A DNA stretch of 64,000 nucleotides from NCBI GenBank assembly GCA_918807975.1, contig OU964924.1, forward strand, positions 4,538,501-4,602,500, read 5' to 3'. Below, piece after piece: positions 56,377 to 64,000 of this stretch. This DNA comes from Aplidium turbinatum (lineage: Eukaryota > Chordata > Ascidiacea > Aplousobranchia > Polyclinidae). The notes beneath the pieces were generated by a model. That model did no database searches and was not told where the DNA came from. It saw only the letters and a program-made list of their open reading frames with translations. Each line of letters starts with the position of its first letter. The first letter of the stretch is position 1. Position numbers and translations under genes: made by a program.

Positions 56377-57095
56377 TCCATAAGTGGTAGGCACTTTAAC
56401 AAGCAGATTTCTAATAGGCTAAACCAAGAACCAATCAGAAGCTACGATGTTCATGACGTCATCAAGGTTGCGTTTAGAAAGAACAAAGGAAAAACACAAA
56501 TTCTAGTTAAATCAAGTCATCGGTTGACTTGGCGCAGAGAGTTAGGGCGATGGTAGTCGTTTAATTGACGTGGGTTTGATTCTCACCACGGCTAGTGCTG
56601 TTTTTTCTTCTGTAATTACCAAACAGAGTTCAAAGTAATAATTAATTCTCTGGCTGAATGCTGGAATGGTCACAATTGGACAGACAACGTAGCATCTGAT
56701 TGGTTCATGGTTGGATTAGATATCTGCATGTTAAAGTGCCTACCCTTTGACATAGGACAGTTTCCTTGCGTATCAGCTGATTTCAGTCATGTGACATTCT
56801 GACCGATCTACTCGAAAGATTTTTGATACAAAGAAAATTAAGTGAATGTATCGCCACGAGCAACGTGGCCTAATGGGTTAAGGTTAGGGCAAGGGAATAG
56901 TCATTTCGATTCCCACCCTCTGCTAATGTTCTTTTTTCTTCTGCAACTGAACTGAGTGCAAGAAGGATCTTAATGACTGCAATCAATTGAGTTTATAAGG
57001 AAAATTGTCCTACCTTTCTTAACCAATGCGGCGCAATGGTGGTAGCTGGTTCGCACGGAAAACTGTCCTATGTTAAAGTGCCTACCTCCATAAGT
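56377..57095. mobile_element. Pair of fused MULE-like MITEs with one 9-bp TSD
   Basis: Outer TSD TCCATAAGT at 56377-56385 and 57087-57095. First unit 56386-56744 has both ends (GGTAGGCACTTTAACA and inverted). Second unit 56745-57086 starts CTTTGACATAGGACAG, lacking the first eight terminal bases, and ends TGTTAAAGTGCCTACC. Both contain tRNA-like stretches (GTGGGTTTGATTCTCAC; GGCCTAATGGGTTAAGG). Family related to 60240-61345. The 9-bp TSD suggests Mutator affinity. Confidence 0.7.
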
Positions 57096-57157
57096 ACGCA
57101 AAACTGCCAAGAATAACCTATCAGAGGCTTTGTCAGTCCTATACTTTTAATATAAAG

Positions 57158-57434
57158 TTTGTTTTTTTGTTTTATTATCTTTATCCTGCATTGCAGGAAA
57201 GCGGACTTGAGCGCTATGCATCGGTGTACGCCGTAGCCGACTGCAATGTCTGTTTCCGATTGTCTACTCTACTTATGACTTAAATTTGGAACTACCCATT
57301 ACTCGAAATCGATCACTGGGTAGAGGCAATTATCGTAAAGTTTCTTGCGCAGAGAAACAACAGCAAGTGCGTGTGGCTGGAGTCGAACATGCAGGCTCTC
57401 GACTGCGTGCCCAACGCGCTAACCACTCGGCCAA
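57158..57434 (-). mobile_element. tRNA(Ser/Leu-like)-derived SINE, copy 1
   Basis: Minus strand: head GGCCGAGTGGTTAGCGCGTT (A box), TGTTCGACTCCAGCC (B box), body with CAGTGATCGATTTCGAGTAA and GTACACCGATGCATAGCGC, tail rich in AAAC. A small internal deletion relative to the other copies removes the GGGTCAGGTGTACG region. Confidence 0.75.
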
Positions 57435-57937
57435 GATTCAAACCAATCAAGATCCGATTGTATTCTTTCTGGTTAACTTCCTTTCTATTAGGCTACGAGG
57501 TGGCTTTGGCTGGCTTATTGTGTTTGAAGTGGACTTCCCAAACTATTCGGTCGTTCATTTATAAAAACAACGTAACGTACAATCCGTCGTAGATATAACT
57601 ACAGCATACAGTAGGCTACAAGAATTGTTGTAATTGCAGAAATACCTTTCCTTTTCAATATTGAAATATTTCGTCGCATAAGGATTTGAAGCGGTACTTT
57701 TATGTTGACATAATGCCATTGGATATCAAACTTCTTATTGGACTAGAACTACAGACCTGCAAAGAGCTGTTGTTATTTTATCAAGCAGAAAAAAAAAACA
57801 TTGGAAATACTGTTCTTTGTTTATTCAAACCCGCAGACGTAATGACAGAACAAGAATGTTTGTTATTGCCATTTCATATTAAGCTTTACGTTTCATTTTG
57901 GTCGAAAGATCTCTGAACAAATAAAAGATGGACAGCA

Positions 57938-58746
57938 GCTTAGAGCAGTGTTTTTCAACCTTTTTTGAGCCACGGAACACTTTATGCATTAAAATAGTTT
58001 GACGGAACACTAAACGAAATTTTATAATGATACAATAAAATAAACAACACAACAACAATTCATTTATATTTAGTTTTTGTCAGTGCGATATTTGGGCCTG
58101 TTTGGATGATTGCAAAGTTGGGCTCACAGTCGAAAGCCTGCATGTTCGACTCCAGCCACCCGCACTTGCTGTTGTTTCTCTAGGCAAGAAACTTTACGAT
58201 AATTGCCTCTACCCAGTGATCGATTTCGAGTAATGGGTAGTACCAAATTTAAGTCATAAGTATAGTAGACAACCGGAAACAGACATTGCCGTCGGCTGCA
58301 GCGTGGGTCAGGTGTACGTCGGAAGGCGTACACCGATGCATAGCACTCAAGTCCGCTTTCCTGCAATGCAGGATAAAGATAAACAAACAAACAAGTTGAT
58401 ATTCGGGCAGGAATTGCAGAAGACAAACGCGAAGCTGTTGTGATTTTGATTTTCGACCGGTGTTAAATTTGAGAAAGATTTCACTGTTCTACACTTAGAA
58501 ATATGAAGAGTTACATGCACAAAATGTTAATCTCAGTGTATTTTACTCACTCAGTGTGAAACTTGTGCCTGGTTGGATAAACAAAGAGCTGATATCCAGG
58601 CAGGAATTGAAGAAAGACACACACGAAGCTCTTTCTCACCAGCTTTCAAAATTTTTTTTTAGACCAATTAGGTGAAATTGGGTAATTTCACGCGGCACAC
58701 CTGACGATCTCACCGCGGCACAGTGGTTAAAAAACACTGGCTTAGA
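57938..58746. mobile_element. hAT MITE A carrying a SINE
   Basis: Element 57946-58739. Ends CAGTGTTTTTCAACC and, inverted, CAGTGTTTTTTAACC. Left octamer GCTTAGAG (57938-57945), right GCTTAGA (58740-58746). Same family as 17693-18034, which lacks the SINE and so shows the empty site (GTTTGGATGG next to TAAGTTGATATTC). SINE is at 58117-58395. Confidence 0.8.
58117..58395 (+). mobile_element. tRNA-derived SINE, copy 2 (head truncated)
   Basis: Starts GTTGGGCTCACAGTCGAAAG, so the A box is lost; B box TGTTCGACTCCAGCC, body and (AAAC)n tail present. Inserted in hAT MITE A. Confidence 0.8.
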
Positions 58747-59506
58747 CAGTGATTCTCAAACTGTGTGCCGCGGCACACTAGTGTGCCGCCACAGATTCTC
58801 AAGCGTGCCGCGAATCTTTTTGAAATTTTGGAAAAGAACTGTACAAATATTTAAAATAAGCCATTCAGACAAGTATGCGACTTAAATGCGCTTTAACTCC
58901 TTCAATAGATGATAAATAAGCACATGTGACAATGAAACCAATTATGGCATTGCCGATACAGCAGGGTAATTGCCACGTCACTATTGGGCTGCTATGTTAG
59001 CTATTGCTATTGCTAACATCACTTCCCACCATTTGGAAGCAATGAATCAAGCAATCTTTCTGCAGAAGAAGAACAGCTCATTGATTTACGAAACGACCCA
59101 TTTTTTCAAACGCTGTTTTTACAAAAAAACTTGGATGCGTTTTGGCTGTCTGCTTCCAAATCCTATTTCATGATCCGTGCAAAAGCAATCAAACTTATAT
59201 TGCCATTTGCATCTTCATGGCTACTGTATGTGAACATGGCTTTTCTGTTTTGACTGAAATTAAAAGCTGTAAACGAGAGAGACTGCTTGGAATTGACGAT
59301 GAAATTCGGGTATATGTTTGTCAACAATGCAACCTTGTTTCAGTCGAAGCTTATATTGGTGTAAACAAGCACATCCATCGCATTGACACGTGAAAATAAT
59401 GTTTTTTAAAGTGCAACTTTTCTTCTTTTGTAAGTGTGCCGCGTGCGTTTTATATTTTTTCTAATGTGCCACAAGCTGAAAAAGTTTGAGAACCACTGGC
59501 TTAGAG
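58747..59506 (+). mobile_element. hAT element B, internally deleted, abutting A
   Basis: Element 58747-59498. Ends CAGTGATTCTCAAACT and, inverted, CAGTGGTTCTCAAACT. Flanked by GCTTAGA on the left (shared with element A) and GCTTAGAG on the right (59499-59506). Contains the transposase C-terminus: FWLSASKSYFMIRAKAIKLI then, after a shift, VCEHGFSVLTEIKSCKRERL. Upstream domains deleted. Confidence 0.8.
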
Positions 59507-59867
59507 AAACACAACTTTCTGTATTTTGAAAGGGAATTTCCCTCATAGAAATTTGACACACTGTTTTGGTTTGTATAATTTTTTGATCTTATTTGAAGTA
59601 ATCCTTCTACTTGGAATGTAGAATTTCATTAAAAATGCAGCCTAAACTGAATAAAAGCAGGCTCAAGAACTTTGTAGGCTACCGTACAGCTTATTGTTAA
59701 AGGTTATTTCAGAATATTTCTATCGAAAATAGCGTGCTTCTATTGTTAGGCTTAGGCCTATTGCAGGGTGTTGCTGAAAATTTGGTTTGGTTTTGAATCT
59801 TTATCCTCAGACCTAACCCTGACAAAGCCTTGATTGGTTATTCCTGGTAGTTTTGCATATTGTAGAG

Positions 59868-60008
59868 CAGTGGTTCCCAACCTTTTGGTTGTCACGGACC
59901 CCTTTAGACAAATTATTAATTCTGCAAACCCCTACCTAAATTTTGCCTCAACTACTGTACTGTGCATAAGCTCTATCCAAGGGGGGGTGAGGGGGGTGAT
60001 CACCCCCC
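59868..60008. repeat. hAT left end and G/C-rich palindrome
   Basis: CAGTGGTTCCCAACCTTTTG at 59868 is a typical hAT left end; no matching right end is found. At 59991-60008 is a perfect 18-bp palindrome of G and C runs around GTGATCAC, with an echo near 60028-60050. Confidence 0.5.
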
Positions 60009-60490
60009 ACTAATTGGAGTGGGGGGGTGATCAATGCAAAATCACCCCCCCACTCATTTGGCTTTAAAAAGGTTTTGTGATATTTTATTGATCAAATTTA
60101 AAAAAATATATTTTCGCTGTTGGCACATTTTGAATTTTTTATCAATATGAATATATATTTCATTTCAATATGATTTTTTTGTTTGGCAACCCTGAACTAC
60201 AAGCCAGGCGTTTACACTGTGTTTTAACTTAGCTTGCTTGGTAGCCACTTTAACAAGAAAAAATTCTGCCACTGCAAATGACTAGAATGACACCGCCAAC
60301 CAATTAGAACATGTTATAAGAGGCTACCGTCCAATTGTGACTTTCTCGCACTTAGCCAGAGAGTTAATCTTTGCTTTGAACTTTATTTGGTAATTACAGA
60401 ACAAAAAGAGCAAAAGCAGTCGAACCCACGTCAATGAAATGACTACTTTCTAACCCTAACACCTAAAAAGCCAACCAGCTGCCAACTTAG

Positions 60491-61206
60491 TCGGCAGCAG
60501 TGGCCGAGTGGTTAGCGCGTTGGGCTCGCCGTCGAGAGCCTGCATGTTCGACTCCACCCCCCCGCACTTGCTGTTGTTTCTGGTAGCCACTTTAACAAGT
60601 CGAAATTCTGCCACTGAAATTGATTAGAATGCAACCGCCAACCAATCACAACATGTTATAAGAGGCTACCGTCCAATTGTGATCCTTCTCGCACTCATCC
60701 AGAGAGTTAATGCTTGTTTTGTATTTTATTTGGTAATTACAGAAGAAAAAGAGCAATAGCAGTAGTGGGAATCGAACCCGCGTCAATGAAATGACTACTT
60801 TCTAGCCCTAACCCTAACCCTTAAGCCAACCAGCTTAATTTGCTTTCTATCATCTTCTTTTCGCCATTTTTTACGTCACTTAAACCGTAGCTTGTGATTG
60901 GTTGGCGGTTTCATCCTAATCAATTTCAGTGGCAGAATTTCGACTTGTTAAAGTGGCTACCGTTGTTTCTCTGGGGAAGAAACTTCACTATGAGTATAAT
61001 TGCCTCTACTCAGTGATCGATTTCGAGTAATGGGTAGTACCAAATTTAAGTCATAAGTATAGTAGACAACCGGAAACAGACATTGTCGTCGGCTGCAGCG
61101 TGGGTCAGGTGTACGTCAGAAGGCGTACACCGATGCATAGCGCTCAAGTCCGCTTTTCCGCAATGCAGGGTAAAAATATGAAAAACAAATAAACAAACAA
61201 ACAAAC
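60491..61206 (+). mobile_element. tRNA-derived SINE, copy 3 (split)
   Basis: Head with A box TGGCCGAGTGGTTAGC and B box TGTTCGACTCCACC; body resumes after the inserted MITE at 60962 with GTTGTTTCTCTGGGG, CAGTGATCGATTTCGAGTAA and an (AAAC)n tail. Most complete head of the three copies. Confidence 0.8.
60573..60970. mobile_element. MULE-like MITE nested in the SINE, perfect 9-bp TSD
   Basis: Element 60582-60961 (380 bp). Inverted ends of about 46 bp start GGTAGCCACTTTAACAAG, identical by eye for most of their length. Perfect TSD GTTGTTTCT at 60573-60581 and 60962-60970. Internal stretch AACCCGCGTCAATGAAATGA shared with the outer MITE. Confidence 0.88.
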
Positions 61207-61354
61207 AGCTGATAGAAAATCCAGCACTTGATTTGCTTTGTATCATCTTTTTTTCGCCCTTTTTCACGTCACGAAAAACGTAGTTAATGATTGGTTCGAG
61301 TTTTCATTTGCAGTGCCAGAAATATTTCTTGTTAAGTGACTACCAGTTTGCTTA

Positions 61355-64000
61355 CCCAAAAATGCCCTTTCCGAAACATACTTTGTGAAACGACTTGGAA
61401 ACCCTATGCTTCGATCAGAAAGAAGCTGATGCTGCAATGGGGGGTCTGGGGGGCGCAGCCAGTGCTGTGTTAAGCCCTTGGTGGGCCCCGGGGCCAAAAT
61501 AATTTTGGGCCCCTGATCGGCAAGCAGACTTATGATAATATAGTGTGTATGTTAACTGCACTTATATGGAAAGGTGGTTCACTTCACTAGACTTTCTCAC
61601 CAGTTGAGAAAACAATACAAATGTAAATAAGAGCAAACACAGGTCCATCAAGTCATAGCTACACCTTTGCTTGCAATGAAAGCCAAAAATGTTAACGATT
61701 TCTAAACATACTGGCAACGGTCATGAAGCGTAGTGGTCATTCAACCCAGATCTTATATCAGTATATATCACACAGTAGAAGTTAGCATAAAAATTTGACA
61801 TGCTTATCACAATTGAGTTCATACAAGTTTTTATATCGGACAAGAATTGACAAAATTATGAGAATTTTAAATTGGTTAGTTACAGTTGAAAGCAATTTTT
61901 TCCAAAATTACAGTTGGCATCTGAAATTTCACTAACCTATTATTTTTAAATGTATAGCCATAACATAGCAAAACAGTTTAGAAGTGCAAAAAATAAAGTG
62001 AATTCACAAATGCTTTAACAAAAAACATTTTAACACTTTCACCAAGTGGTAATTATGTTTTGCCTTATAGGATCACTGGGGTGGAGGCTGACTTGGTGAC
62101 CTCATAAGGTCTTTCGCTTCCTTCCTCTCTCACTTTTATGTAATGTACCAGTGCATTTGGTGTAATATTTTGTGAAAAAACATAAACCAGTGATTGATTG
62201 ATTAAACCACTCACCATTACAATACTTTCAAAAAGCTACCCAAGTATACCCATTCAAAATGCTAACATGAAAACTCAAGTGTACTCAAAACTCAAATGTG
62301 CATAATCAGGAACTTTAGTATGATAAAAACAGTAGTTACCAATCTAGTGATATACTTTCAATTCACAACAGAACAGTGGTAATTTATAACAGCACAGAAT
62401 GGCGTACATGGTTCATTAACTAGGCCTACTCACACAAGATACACTATTATTAGAAACCTGTTGTTAATCATGCTATATTTCACTAAAACATTTTTTTTAT
62501 TAATTGCTTTATTTTTGGAACATTGTGATTGTTAAATTTAAGAAGCACAATTATTATGAGCAGCAGTTGCTGTAATCTAACTGTTGAATTAACTTTACTA
62601 CATGTAATTATTTTTTTCATATGCAAACACCATTGGTCATGCTAAAACAGCTGTTATTGGAATGGTACATGGGCATGAATGCTGACTTATGTAGATGAAG
62701 TTTAATAACTTTATCACATGTTGCAACTACTTCACAGGAATCACAGCATACATAAGAAAATTACTATGAACTTTAACAAAACGGAGCAATATTTACAGTG
62801 CAACACTAGTTAAGAGGTTTATAGGTAAGGTCTAACAGCTTCATTACTCACTGACAACTGTGCAGTACTCAGAAAGCCTTCATAGGTTACTGGTGCTTAA
62901 TGAAATGTTGCAATGCTTACTGCACAATAACTACTACCTAGTTAAACTTTTATAACTTCATAAACAACCATCAACCCAGCAGTGTACAGAACACAGCAGA
63001 AATATAATTTATAGTAAACACAGGTCTATCAAGTTATACCTTCATCTTTGCTTGGAATGAAAGAAATGAAATATAAAGCAGCAACGATTTGAAATCACAA
63101 ACAAAATCCTGGCAACTGTCATAAAATACTTATTATACTGGTATCTAAATGTATGCTGGTTACACTTGCCGATAGCTACCTCTGTAAAGTCAGGGATATT
63201 TATAATTACGGGATTGTAAATGCTAAAAATGAAATGCTAATTAATCTGTGAGAAATGCTATTTTGTTTACTGTTTATAATACAATTTTTTAGCAGTAAAC
63301 AAAATATGACTGCAGAAATGGAATAGACTACAAATAAGACAAACATTTTTATGGCCTACATCTAAAGGCAGGTGAATTGATTATTACACTACTCAATGTC
63401 CGCTTATTACTTGCTGACCTTTGAGGTCAGTTTTTGAATTGTTTGCCTTACTTTTGGTGGTTGTTCTTCAGCTTGTGGCCTGCTGGTCACTTTATCTGGT
63501 TCTTACCACAGCAATTAAAGACATGGGTAAAGATCGCATTAAATGCTTCATGGTTTCTGGTACATTCAAGGTTTAACATTTGGCTCAACATAACTTTTGA
63601 AAAAAAAAACTATGCAAAGAGCTTTGAGAAAAACATTCCCTTGTTTGGAACATCTGCAAAACTTTTGCAGCACGTCTGCACCATTGGTAATCATAGTAAA
63701 CGAATGTACTTCAATGGCAATAATGGCAAAGCAAAGTTTGCTTGGTTCTGACAAACCTCCATGGTCAGCCATTTCAAAGAATTCCTCTTTGAGAGTTTTG
63801 TTTATAAATCTGAAATGTTCAAAGCAAGAATGTCGCTAGTTCAAACAAGACATCTTCTTTATGAAATGCTGAATGAAATCTTGGTACATAGCAATGTTAC
63901 ACCATTCTAGAACTAGACTACCAGTTGTAAACCAGTAACATTCACTTTGAAGTTAAGCTTAAGAAAACAAAACACCCTGTAAAACCAAAACGTTAAGCTA
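61355..64000. other. AT-rich terminal region, probable transposon interior
   Basis: CAGTGCTGTGTTAAGCCCTT at about 61460, followed by GGGCCCCGGGGCC words, looks like the left end of a DNA transposon whose right end is not found. Segments near 61640-61740 and 63020-63120 resemble each other (ACACAGGTC, ATCAAGT, CTTTGCTTG, TGGCAAC). Frames near 63434-63839 on both strands are short and unrecognised. No gene called. Confidence 0.4.

Larger units (their letters stand above)
56107..57140. repeat. Inverted flank pair around the MITE block
   Basis: GACAAAGCCCTTGATTGGTT near 56140 is mirrored by AACCTATCAGAGGCTTTGTC near 57115. A third, direct copy lies near 59820. This looks like the remains of a larger palindromic element. 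Confidence 0.45.
60231..61354. mobile_element. MULE-like MITE (outer), containing a SINE that contains another MITE
   Basis: Outer element 60240-61345. Ends GGTAGCCACTTTAACAAG and, inverted, GGTAGTCACTTAACAAG, with TIR similarity continuing through GCCACTGCAAATGA. Nonamers AGCTTGCTT (60231-60239) and AGTTTGCTT (61346-61354) match at 8 of 9. A SINE (60491-61206) interrupts it, and a sister MITE (60582-60961) interrupts the SINE. Confidence 0.75.

Noticed and set aside
63434-63839. Overlapping ORFs on both strands near the right edge.
   Set aside because: Short, no recognised domain, and inside a region that looks like transposon interior; the window ends before a context appears.

Overview
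The window is eukaryotic (metazoan) DNA: one conserved animal gene split by GT-AG introns, in a compartment packed with DNA transposons, MITEs, LINE fragments and tRNA-derived SINEs. The exons are GC-richer than the AT-rich introns. The coding sequence is a classical dynamin. The repeat mix suggests a marine invertebrate, with a tunicate or other invertebrate deuterostome plausible; that placement is inference only.

Main gene: 23 coding exons on the + strand (13,094-52,759) join in phase at every junction into one 859-residue dynamin, with GTPase domain, middle/stalk, PH domain, GED and proline-rich tail. The start ATG has an in-frame stop 12 nt upstream and an A at -3. About 6.5 percent of the 39.7-kb span is coding. 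Five introns (1, 14, 17, 21, 22) hold most of the rest and are enlarged by mobile elements.

Layout. 1-4.7 kb: possible last codons of an upstream gene, a hAT transposase relic split by a MITE, and an L2/CR1-like LINE relic split by an 817-bp element with a 9-bp target duplication. 4.7-12.7 kb: a large inverted-repeat structure whose arms carry 200-bp tandem repeats; it contains a well preserved hAT transposon (6,129-8,865; perfect TIRs, perfect 8-bp TSD, long open transposase), a jockey-like LINE and an ORF made of 14-residue repeats. 13.1-52.8 kb: dynamin, with intronic hAT elements (one nested inside another), a mariner carrying two successive insertions, a rearranged transposase element, a 5'-truncated LINE with an open RT frame, and many copies of a ~90-bp palindromic hairpin. 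52.8-64 kb: no convincing gene; adjacent hAT MITEs at one target site, tRNA-derived SINEs, and MITE-in-SINE-in-MITE nesting with 9-bp TSDs.

Most distinctive signals: (i) the ~90-bp hairpin family spread through dynamin introns; (ii) a 34-bp minisatellite whose first unit spans the exon 18/intron 18 splice junction; (iii) the inverted-repeat structure whose two arms act as empty-site controls for each other's later insertions; (iv) many insertions whose removal restores the host reading frame, giving a readable order of events. No CRISPR array, rRNA or convincing functional tRNA was seen.
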